Program-made: the position numbers and the translations under genes | The notes under the pieces: model-generated | Seen by the model: the letters and a program-made list of their open reading frames with translations, nothing else | What the model was told of the DNA's origin: nothing | Databases searched by the model: none | In this document: piece after piece, positions 49,197-61,000 of the stretch | Position numbering within the stretch: position 1 is the stretch's first letter | How the letters are laid out: every line of letters starts with the position of its first letter | Origin: Xestospongia bergquistia | Lineage: Eukaryota; Porifera; Demospongiae; Haplosclerida; Petrosiidae | Direction of reading: 5' to 3' | Length of the DNA: 64,000 bases | Assembly (NCBI GenBank): GCA_963965975.1 | Contig: OZ014425.1 | Coordinates: 4,229,501 to 4,293,500, forward strand

Positions 49197-49480
49197 ATGA
49201 GAGTTCTCTTGTTGCTAGTGTTACTAATATTACTGGTATATAGGACAGGGATCCTCTCACTGTATGACCAACTGTAGCATAGGACAAACATGGACCATCT
49301 CTTTATGAACAGTACTGCTGTATATCAAGTAATAGTCAATAGAGATTGGGGTTGCAGTGGGTACTTCATAAACAAAAGTAAATTTACTATCTATATCATA
49401 TTACAGTACAGTAAAGTATGATGTTACTAAAATAACTCAGAGTGAAGCTGCAATCCTTGTCCAACAGATCACATGAGTTA
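49197..49480 (+). pseudogene. FReD exon 1-like relic (variant leader)
   Basis: Begins ATGAGAGTTCTCTTGTTGCT and resembles FReD exon 1 up to the CC pair, with frame breaks; it then continues into a different tail (TTGGGGTTGCAGTGGGTACTT). A near-identical relic lies at 54874-55125. Confidence 0.7.
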
Positions 49481-49509
49481 ATTTACATTTCCTGTAGATA
49501 AGTACAAAA

Positions 49510-49795
49510 AGAGTTCTCTTGTTGTTAGTGTTACTAACTCCTGATATTACTAGTGTAGGACAGGGATCCTTTCACTGTATGGCTGACTGTAACATAGTAC
49601 AACATGGACCCTCTCTTTATAAACAATACTGCTGTATATTCAGTAACAAGGGAAAGGCAATTTATTTGGTCAAAAAAAGATCATCTGTCCATTTACAAGA
49701 TCTAGTTCTTGTCCATGTAAGATAAGTATCTATTGTCTATATTTTATTACTATATCTACATCTGTCAGCTCTACTAACAGATTGTTTTTGATAAC
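49510..49795 (+). pseudogene. Orphan FReD exon 1, copy A (frameshifted)
   Basis: Signal peptide and HCMADC..CC are intact, then an internal deletion shifts the frame so that the end reads [11 protein letters not shown] and stops. The 3' donor (CCAT then GTAAG) survives, but no exon 2 follows. The ATG context is also altered. Confidence 0.85.
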
Positions 49796-50045
49796 TTGAG
49801 TGAAAATTTTGACTAAGATTGAGTAATGTACATCACCAAATAAATTAAGTGTTACGTTAAACATTTTACACCAGACTAGTCAACAATTCAATCAAGTAAC
49901 TTATCACTTTGTAATGATCTATCAAATTTCTACATATAATAATAGTACAATATAATACATTAACATATAGTAAAATACTGACATAATGTAACTATACTTT
50001 GATATATAAAAATACTCCAGTTTTTAACAGTTTACAATCAATCCA

Positions 50046-50310
50046 CATGCTAGTTACAATGGCAGTTCTCTTGTTGTTTGTGTTACTAACTCCTGATATT
50101 ACTAGTGTAGGACAAGGATCCTTTCACTGTATGGCTGACTGTAACATAGTACAACATGGACCCTCTCTTTATAAACAATACTGCTATATATTCAAAAAAA
50201 GATCATCTTCTGCCCATTTACAAGATCTAGTTCTTGTCCATGTAAGATAAGTATCTATTGTCTATATTTTATTACTATATCTACATCTGTCAGCTCCACT
50301 AACAGATTGT
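50046..50310 (+). pseudogene. Orphan FReD exon 1, copy B (frameshifted)
   Basis: Same structure as copy A, with the conserved 5' flank present. A deletion of several tens of bases removes the region after YCYIF, and the frame ends in the same HVR stop. With exon 1 of FReD-5 it forms three tandem copies spaced about 530-550 bp apart. Confidence 0.87.
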
Positions 50311-50573
50311 TTTTGATAACTTGAGTCAAAATTTTGACTAAGATTGAGTAATGTACATCACCAAATGAATTAAGTGTTACGTTAAACATTTTACACCAGA
50401 CTAGTCAACAATTCAATCAAGTAACTGATCACTTTGTAATAATGATCTATCAAATTTCTACATATAATAATAGTACAATATAATACATTAACATATAGTA
50501 AATGCTGACATAATGTAACTATATTTTGATATATAAAAATACTCCAGTTTTTAACAGTTTACAATCAATCCAC

Positions 50574-51589
50574 ATGCTAGTTACAATGGCAGTTCTCTTG
50601 TTGTTGGTGTTACTAACTCCTGATATTACTAGTGTAGGACAAGGATCCTCTCACTGTATGGCTGACTGTAACATAGGACAACATGGACCCTCTCTTTATG
50701 AACAATACTGCTGTATATCCAGTAACAAGGGAAAGGCAATTCGTTTAACAGAAGATGGTCAAAAAAAGATCATCTTCTGTCCATCTACAAGACCTAATTC
50801 TTGTCCATGTAAGATAAGTATATATCTATTATCTATATTTTATTACTATTATATCTACATCTGTCAGCTCTGGTAAATCTAACAGATTGTAAGGAATGGT
50901 TTGAGTCAGGTAATACTACTAGTGGTATATATATTATTAACCCTGATGGACAGACACCATTTGAGGTAATAAATGATATATGTATTGTATCTTATACTGT
51001 CCTCTACTAGGTCTACTGTGATATGGAGACTGATGGTGGTGGATGGACTGTCTTTCAGAGAAGACAAGATGGATCTGTTGACTTTTATCGTAACTGGACT
51101 GACTATGAGGAAGGGTTTGGTAACCTTAGTGGAGAATTTTGGCTAGGCTTGAGTAAAGTACATCATCTTAAATCAAATGGAACAAACAGTCTACGAGTGG
51201 ATCTTGGAGACTTTGAAGGTAACACAGCTTATGCCCAGTACTCCACATTCAGTATTGGAGACAGTACTACTGAGTACACACTTAATGTAGGAGGATACTC
51301 TGGTACTGCTGGAGATGGACTAATTAGTGATGCGACTTATGGTGCTGCACATAACCACAGTGGTATGAAGTTTTCTACTAAAGACAATGACAATGATAAT
51401 TTGGGTGGTTCATGTGCCATAGCCTGGAAAGGAGCCTGGTGGTTTAATCGTTGTATGCAATCTCACCTCAATGCACCTTACCATCCCAATGGAGGACCGG
51501 TTAGTAGTTGGAGTGGAGTACTGTGGTATGACTGGAAAGGTAACAGTTATTCTCTCAATTTTACAGAGATGAAAGTTCGTCGTAATTAA
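50574..51589 (+). CDS. FReD-5: secreted fibrinogen-related (ficolin-like) protein
   Basis: Exons 50574-50808, 50868-50965 and 51011-51589 join in phase to about 303 residues (start could also be 50586). It has a signal peptide, the exact six-cysteine module (HCMADC, QYCC, FCPSTRPNSC) and a full fibrinogen domain with [10 protein letters not shown] and both distal cysteines. The first part of exon 3 ([19 protein letters not shown]) is closest to FReD-6, whereas from about 51217 onward, including the 3' flank, it is almost identical to FReD-1. This indicates a mosaic made by unequal exchange or gene conversion. Two broken extra first exons lie directly upstream. It is convergent with the helicase gene; the two poly(A) signals are about 30 bp apart. 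Confidence 0.93.
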
Positions 51590-51877
51590 CAGTCACTCAA
51601 TATTATACACTATATATTTAATACAATCAGATAATCATTGCTTTTTGTTTACAAGTTTAACAACTATGTTGTTTTCCAAATGACACCCTTTATTACAAAT
51701 TGTTTGATATGTCCAACTAACAACAGTATATGTCTTTTTATATTATAGTTATTATTGTAATGTTTACTGTGTAATATTGTGAGTACTACATGTGCTGTAA
51801 TGCATATTTTTTGATCTTTCTCTAGCAACTGATTTTATATTAGACTATCTTTCAACATAGTACTGAATACTTAAGAT

Positions 51878-51883
51878 AATAAA
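51878..51883 (+). terminator. Polyadenylation signal, FReD-5
   Basis: AATAAA about 290 bp after the FReD-5 stop codon. The opposing signal of the helicase gene is at 51912-51917. Confidence 0.6.
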
Positions 51884-51911
51884 CTAAAACACTCAGATGA
51901 TTTTCACCAGA

Positions 51912-51917
51912 TTTATT
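51912..51917 (-). terminator. Polyadenylation signal of the helicase gene
   Basis: The minus strand reads AATAAA about 175 bp after the helicase stop at 52091. It faces the FReD-5 signal, so the two mRNAs probably abut or overlap at their 3' ends. Confidence 0.6.
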
Positions 51918-52090
51918 TCTGAGGTGAGGTATTTTGGGATCACAGTGACCATGTTCATGGGTGTGGTTGTGATTAACTTAACCCTCCAAATCAGGACACT
52001 ATATCTGGCAGCACATAAATCATAAAAATAAACTCTAAATGAACATTACACAATTATTACATTAAGTTATAACATGAATTACATGAAAGG

Positions 52091-55000
52091 TCATGACGAG
52101 GATGAATATGGTGTCAAATATGATATTGCCTGTGCATTGTCTGGAGTTGACATACCAAATGAGCCAGTCAGAGTACTTGACTGACTAGACATTTGAGTAG
52201 ATGTGGAAGGTGGCCGATGACTTATAGGTGGCACAATAGCTGCCTTACGAGGAGAGGAAAGAGATACTCCACTTGTATACTGTTGTAAACTATTGACAAA
52301 TGCATACAATGGAGCAGAGGTAGAAGAACCCATGGAAATTTGGCCTACATTGCTGCTACACGGTGTCATGACAGTTTGACTAGAACAATTATGAAGTGGA
52401 AAATTAGTTTGACTGGTTTGAAGAACTGGTTTTACAGGTAACTGAGGAATTGTTGTGTTTGGTTTGTGGATACCAGGAGATATAGTGGGTGCAGCAGTCA
52501 CTACAGTAGAATGAGAAAAAGGTTCTGCACAAGAGCTTGACAAACTAGATATGTTAGTAGCTGTAGTTAAAGTTGGGTTTACTTGACTTTGCAGTTGTAG
52601 CTGTGACATAGCTGGAGATTTTAGCATGGTTGGACTTTGAGCTATTGTTCCTGGTGGGTCTTGTAGTTGTTTACATAATTGTCGTTGAAACTGGACAAAA
52701 CCAGCTAAAGCCTGAGCCACTGCAGCTTCAGAAGGGGTGTGGCCTTGCTGAGAGGCATCAGAGGTAGGTTTGATCAAAGAGGCAACACCAGGTAACATTG
52801 GAGGGGGAGCCATGGTTTGAATGGAGATTGGATGTGGAGTAGTAAGTTGGGTAGATAGTGTTGAATATGATGAACTAGCTGTATTTACTTCAGTCTGAGG
52901 ATTATTAGAAATTGGTTTAGAACTAACTATTTCATCTCCATATCGTGTGTTTAAACTCCTTCCCATTATATTACTAGACAATGGAGAATCTACTGCTGAT
53001 GTTAAACTATGAGGCTGGTTCTGAGATTGCAGAACAGAATTATTTGATTCTGAGTCTGAGTCTGAATCCAAACATATCACTTCCATTTCATTGTTTTGTT
53101 TTTCAGTAGAATTGGGAACGTTGACATGAGAAGGTCGTGCTAAATTTAAGTGAACATTAGATTGTCCTGGCAATATGTTTTGAAATCCTTGATGAGTGGG
53201 TCTAACAGTTGGATGTAATATAGACTGAGAATGAGGAGGATAGACATGAGAGCTGGACACAATGGGAGGCCCCTTTCTCATTGTGATCAGCTGCTGTTGG
53301 AAGTTCTTCATTGCAACATATTTCTCAACTTCAGTTAGTTTTTCATCTTCACTGTCAATCAGCAATGACTCATGTTTAAATGGTAACTATGGTAATAGTA
53401 TATTGTATAATATTATGCAAAAGTAAACTATTATTTACTTGTATGCTTCATGGTAACTATGGAAACAGTAATGTAATACATGTGTGGATATATGTACAAT
53501 AATTACATGTCATATTTCACTGTAACATATGTTGGTTTAATCTGTATACCTGTAATTCAATCAATATACCATTATGTCGTTGATATATAGAAGGGTTGGG
53601 TATGAGTAACATGGGAAAACTACAATAGATAAGTAGTCAAAGACATTACTGACATAATGCAGTAAGCAAGTATAGACATGTCCTACATATGGGTAACTGT
53701 AGTAGTTTATGTTTGTATAAAAATATGAGGCATGTTTCCCACTAATGTGTGGAGTAAGTGGCAATTTCTCTGCCAACCTATTACATTTATAGACCATGTT
53801 CCTTACATCAAATGACTTATCATACAAGACTGTCTGTACAAGATATAATTAATGATAGATATAATATTACCTTAGTTAGCCATGTACCATACTTCCTTAA
53901 TATTTGCATCATAACTGGATCAAATAAGTACTCATTAGCATGACTAGATAAGTCTGTGGGAGGAGCTTGGTTGCCCTGGAAACAAAGGAAACTATCACTT
54001 GCTGCTGTTGTGATGTGTAAAAGCAAAAAACAAATTGAGATATGTGTGTCACGTACCATTGGAGATAACAGACTAAGAATGTCATTAGCAGTGAAATGTC
54101 TCTCTGGATTAAGTTCATCTACTACACGATCTATATACAAAGTATACAGACTTTATATACAATACACATGTACATAGATAAATATATTACTCATTTATAT
54201 ATACTCCATCAATCACTAACATTTTAGATAAAATACTAACAGCTTTGTATTATCAACAAACATTTTCCAGGTGATATGTTCACAACCATAATCAGATATC
54301 AAAATGGATTCTAATATAATAAACTGCACGAGTGTCTTAATATTTAACATTGAAGAGTTGGTAGAATCTACATAATATTATATTTATGTAAAAAAACACC
54401 TTATAGAAAAACAAATAAGTTAGTCAGTCATAAAAGAAATACTACCAAGTGTTAAGACTTTTTGTTTGGTTCTAGAGAAGATATTTACTGTTCTTTTCTA
54501 TTATTGGTCTTCATACATAGACAGTGCTATTACCTGTCTAATATAGAGGAGAGAATGTATGTTCACAAGTCAAAAAAGTGAAACATTTACTACAGTGTTG
54601 GTGATATATGAATACTGGTCAGTTGTAAATGCTTTGTTGTTCCTTGTGGTCATGGCTTCAATTATTAGACAATACATTATAAAAATTACTTTTTGATTTT
54701 TCAATTGGATTTATGTATTGAACCTACACTTGTTTTGATTTTGTGGATTACCCAGTATACTCTAACATATTATATGATGAAACTATAGCAACCAAGAATT
54801 GACACAATGTTTTTATAAGCTGCTGTTATAATCTAGATGTCTCTAGTATATCACAGAATTGGAAACTAGTTACGATGAGAGTTCTTTTGTTGCTAATGTT
54901 ACTAATATTACTAGTACTAGTGTAAGACAGGGATACTCTCATTGTAGGACTGTCCCTCTCTTTATGAACAATACTACTGTATATCAAGTAATAGTCAATA

Positions 55001-58000
55001 GAGATTGGGGTTGCAGTGGGTACTTCAAAGACAAGAGTAAAATTTACTATCTACATAATATTACAGTACAATAAAGTAGGATGTCACTAAAATAACTCAG
55101 AGCGAAGCTGCAATCCTTCCACAACAGATCACATGATTTAAATTACATTCCTGTAGATAACTAGAATGGCAGTTCTCTTATTTTTAGTGTTACTACTAAC
55201 TCCTGATATTACTAGTATACGAGAAGGATCCTCTCACTGTATGACTGACTGTAACATAGTACAACATGACCCTCTCTTTATGAACAATACTGCTGTATAT
55301 TCAGTAACAAGGGAAAGACAATTCGTTTAACAGAAGATAATCGAAAAAAGATCATCTTCTGTCCATCTACAAGACCTAGTTCTTGTCCATGTAAGATAAG
55401 TATCTATTATCTATATTTTATTACTATATCTACATATATCAGCTCTGGTAAATCTAACAGATTGTAAGGAATGGTTTGAGTCAGGTAATACTACTAGTGG
55501 TATATATATTATTAACCCTGATGGACAGACACCATTTGAGGTAATAAATGATATATGTATTGTACCCTATACTGTCCTCTACTAGGTCTATTGTGATATG
55601 GAGACTGATGGTGGTGGATGGACTGTCTTTCAGAGAAGACAAGATGGATCTGTTGACTTTTATCGTAACTGGACTGACTATGAGGAAGGGTTTGGTAACC
55701 TTAGTGGAGAATTTTGGCTAGGCTTGAGTAAAGTACATCGTCTTACATCAAATGGAACAAACAGTCTACGAGTGGATCTTGGAGACTTTGAAGGTAACAC
55801 AGCTTATGCCCAGTACTCTACATTCAGTATTGGAGACAATACTACTGAGTACACACTTAATGTAGGAGGATACTCTGGTACTGCTGGAGATGCATTAAAT
55901 CTTAATGGACATTACCTCAATGGTATGAAATTCTCTACTAAAGATAATGACAATGATAATGATGAAGGCAATGGTTATTGTGCCATTTATTATAAAGGAG
56001 CCTGGTGGTTTAATGCCTGTATGCAATCTCATCTCAATGCACCTTATCATCCCAATGGAGGACCAGTTAATAGTTGGACTGGAATATTGTGGTATGACTG
56101 GAAAGGAATTACTTACTCTCTCAAGTTTACAGAGATGAAAGTTCGTCGTAATTAACAGTCACTCAATATTATATACTATATATTTAATACAATCAGATAA
56201 TCATTGCTTTTTATTTACAAGTTTAACAACTACCTTGTTTTTTTAATAACATACTTTATTACAAATTGTTTTATATGTCCAACTAACAACAGTATATGTC
56301 TTTTTATATTAAAGTTATTATTGTAATGTTTACTGTATCCTTTTGTGTGTACACAGAGAGAGGAAGATTTCATGTGCAGTACTGCATACTTTTTTAATAT
56401 AGCAACTGATTTTATATTAGACTATCTTTCAACATAGTACTGAATACTTAAGATAATAATCTAAAACACTCAGATGATTTTCACCAGATTTATTTCTGAG
56501 GTGAGGTATTTGGGGATCACAGTGACCATGTTCATGGGTATGGTTGTGATTAACTTAACCCTCCAAATCAGGACATTATATCTGACAGCACATAAATCAT
56601 AAAAATAAACTCTAAACCAACATTACACAATTATTACATTAAGTTATAACATGAATTACATGAGATGTCATGACGAGGATGAATATGGTGTCAAATATGA
56701 TATTGCCTGTGCATTGTCTGGAGTTGACATATCAAATGAGCCAGTCAGAGTACTTGACTGACTAGACATTTGAGTAGATATGGAAGGTGGCCGATGACTT
56801 ATAGGTGGCACAATAGCTGCCATATGAGGAGAGGAAAGAGATACTCCACTAATATAAAGGTAACACTTGATCTCTCAAGTTTACAAAGATGAAAGTTTGT
56901 CGTAATTAACAATCACTCATTATTATATACACTGTATATTTGATACAATCAGATAACAATTATTGTTCTTTATTTACAAGTTTAACAACTATGTTGTTTT
57001 TTAATTACATACTTTATTACAAATTGTTTGATATGAGGCATGTCCAACTAACAACAGTATATGTCTTTTTATATTACAGTTATTATTGTAATGTTTACTG
57101 TGTCATATTGTGAGTACTATAATACTATATACTGCTCATAATGAGAATGACTACTAACTCATTGTCATAACTTTGGCTAATGAATGACCTAGAGAGAAAT
57201 AGGCTGCACAATTCAAAAGTCCACAAATTTAATTAAAAAACTAGAGCATAGACTATTTAGTAAAGTTGCAAATCATAAATCATTATAATTTGCGTATAAT
57301 TAACAAATGTTCTTGTAAGTGTTCTTTACCATAAACATCCAGAAAAAATTGACAATGACAAAGAATCATTAAAAGCTTCAATACGAGTCAAAAAACTCTG
57401 CAATACAACACCATCCCCAAGTTAGGTTGATGATGTTGTAATTAGAAGAACTTAAGACAATGTCATTTAATTAAAATCAGTTATAAAAAGGTTACTATTG
57501 ACTCCATTTATCATCTGTTTATTGGTCTGTCTATTTATCAATTCTTCGATACATCTGTTCAACACATACTACAAGGAATAGTATGGTGTGAGTGGAAAGG
57601 TATATACTACTCCTTCAAGTTCAAGTTCACTGTAATTAATTCAATGAAAACTAAATTCAACACCTACAATTGTTATTATAACTACAAAATATATTATCAA
57701 GATTGTGATTATCAAAATTGTTTTCAAAGAGTAGTTTAATACAATTAATTTGGATACAACATTTGGCTTATTAATATAGTTAGCATTTCTTGATAACAGA
57801 TTAAAGAGTATTCACTATTTTATACCAGTAGTACTTGTAAATGTGCTCATACATAATACTTATTAATATTTCTAATATATCAGTCATACACAAAATAAAG
57901 GATAGCGCATTCAGTCTTGGAAATATTGCTATTTCAACTTTTTTACAACAAGAGATAGATGTTGCATATGTAATTTTGCACTAAACCTCACGTGACCACC

Positions 58001-61000
58001 GCATAACTATCACATGAATATCACATGACTCACCTGCCATGCCTTGTTTAGAGACTTGTCTGTCATACATTTTCTTCTCCATTGTACAGTCTGATACTAG
58101 CCGGTATATGTAACAAGGTTTAGTCTGACCATAACGATATACTCTATATAGGATCAGATTTACACAAGTAATACAAGTAGCATAGAGCTAGTGTGTTAAT
58201 ATTGTCAATATAATGTATATATAATACATAAATTATATTGTATTATTGTATTATATTGTGTGTATATATATATATTATATATATTATTAATTCATTATAT
58301 ACTATTAACATTATACACACGCGTATTTTATTATTTAGATGTATTGTTGATTTTACCTGCAAACAGCTTGTGAGTCATAGCAAGGGTTCCAAGACACATC
58401 AACAACAATAACACGATTAGCTCCAACTAAATTAACCCCCAGACAACCAGCTCTATAGAAAGGAGTTATTATAATATTAACCCCAAAACAATCAGTTCAA
58501 TAAAAATATTATTAGTTATATTAATCTACAGTTATAAATTAGTAAACTATTAGTAAATAAATCTCAAAACACCAGAAATAAATAAAAACATTTTAAATAA
58601 TGAAGAAGGATGTAGGGATGACAATGCTAAAAAGGAAGTAAACATGTTATAATTATGATGAATGTATGTGCAAAGTTAATAGCCAATCAATATCAGTGTT
58701 ATATCTTTGTTATATCAGTGTTATATCTATGTTATATTGGTGTTATATTTGTGTTATATCAGTGTTATATCAGTGTTATACTTAACTATTTTAGTGAAAT
58801 GTGACTAGAAATTGAACAAGGATGTGAACTTTGTTACTTGTTATATTTTGACATTGTTTATGATGAAATTAGAATAGTTGTGGCAATAAATAGTTTCCTC
58901 CAAAATCAGAAGAAATGGTCAAAGTGACCATGTAAGAATGTTGTTTATTATTACTCTATTATCTTTTGCATCTGTATTACATTTTTTAAAGCTGCCACAA
59001 AAAGACTAGCAAATTTAATGTTTAATTTGTACCTAACAGCCCTTCCATAGTTTAGTAAAGACCTGACTACACATACATACATTCATAATTGCCCCAATAT
59101 TATTGTAATAGCTCTAATATATAAAAAAGGTTTTAATATACAATGTACATAATAGTCTAATATACTACATCACATTGTCAGCTGTAATAAATGAATATGA
59201 CAGCTGTTTTTCCAGAACCACCCCTACATATCAAGCATTACAATCCTCAATAATATATGCACTCACTGATCAGTATTATTAAAATTACTTATGTATCTTA
59301 CTTTGTGGAGAGTAGGAATGCCCAGCAGATAAGGTTACTAGGAGAATTAAATTGACTAATTAAACGATCTCGTTCAGAGCTACTAGTACTGCCATCTAGT
59401 CCTATGATGTCATACTTATTCCTGTAACTATGGCAACAAATATTTACTCACTGTAATAATGTCTTCCTTTAGACCATCTTACGTCAGACATTCTATAAGA
59501 CCCAGTGATGTCACCAGAATTAGGGAGGGGCATAACTCGTTCAGAAAGAACTTTCTCTATATATGACAGTGCAGGTAAACTTTGACTAAGAGGAGGAAGG
59601 GAGAGAGAAAGATGAAAGAAGATTGAAGCACAAAATAAATATTTTTGATACCTGAATATTAATACTTTGTCACCAAAAGCAACAGACAACTCCAATAAAG
59701 CTAACAAAATCACCATCTTAGGTCCATTCTCCAGAATTCCAGTCTCATATCCAATCAGAGAGGATTGAGGCTGAGGATGAATACAAACATTTATCATATC
59801 ATAATGTAGTTACATTGGTCTATCCACTAACCCATTCTAACTTGCACGATGTATCAGATGAAAGCGAAGGAGGTAGTCCTTCCTCAGCTAACCACAATAA
59901 ATTGGCCTGCTGCATCTTTTGGTTAATAGATTGTTCATAATAAATATCAGGATGATTCCAGATCTGGTGAGATAAACAGACATGACACCATGAAGATTTT
60001 ACATGTTGTAATTACTTTAGTGCACACAGCAAATGCTTTAAGGGGTCCAATACTGGTGTTAAGAGAATTTCCAGGGTGATTCTGGGTCTGGACCACATTG
60101 AAATCATACAGTACATTTTGTGTGTGAGAAGAACGAAGCAAAAGCACATGCTCAAACTTTGGAGGGAGAACAGAATGAAGAATTTCATGACCACGTCTTA
60201 AAGGAAGGAGGAGAAAAATATAAACAAATACGGGAGGAGTATATTATACACAATACTATAGTATATAATGTTTATGTCATGTACCTTAATACAAATCCTT
60301 CTAATAATCTATGTAGTACATGAGAACGATATCTCATCAGCCGTACATCCTATAAACGAAAGATAATGTATTTCAAAACATTCAGACATTAACAGTATTA
60401 TACTATGTCCAAGTTGAGAAGAGCCACCCAGACATGTGAATAACTTTGCCGTTTTACGTGCTATTGACATGGGACTTGCACCAATTGATTCAGCTTGCAA
60501 ACGCGCATTTTATATATAAAATTTGGCTCTCTAGCGCTATGAGAAAGTAGCAAACTAGAAAACTCCATACATTTTCAATGGCATACCTTATAATATTATT
60601 GTATAATCACTATTATATATGTATTACCACCTTGATAATTATTATATACATGGCTAGCATCATAATTATAATAAACAATATTAAGTTATAACATATTACA
60701 CTGACCGCTGGTGTGCTATCAATACATTGTCCATTAGTAATAGGTCTTTCAAACAAGTCCAAAAATTCTTGTTTAGTTCCAAGATACTTAGGACGGACAA
60801 AATCCACCATACACCAATACTCCAAGAGGTTGTTTTGTAATGGATAGCCTGTCATCACTATACGACGTCTAAGGGGTGGAGTCAGGAAATCATTTGTACA
60901 CACTACTTTTATGTACCTTGTTCTGATCCTTTTTAAAGCCTGTGAGAGGTTAGTAGCATCATTTTTAATTCTGTGGCCTTCATCACATATCACCATATCT

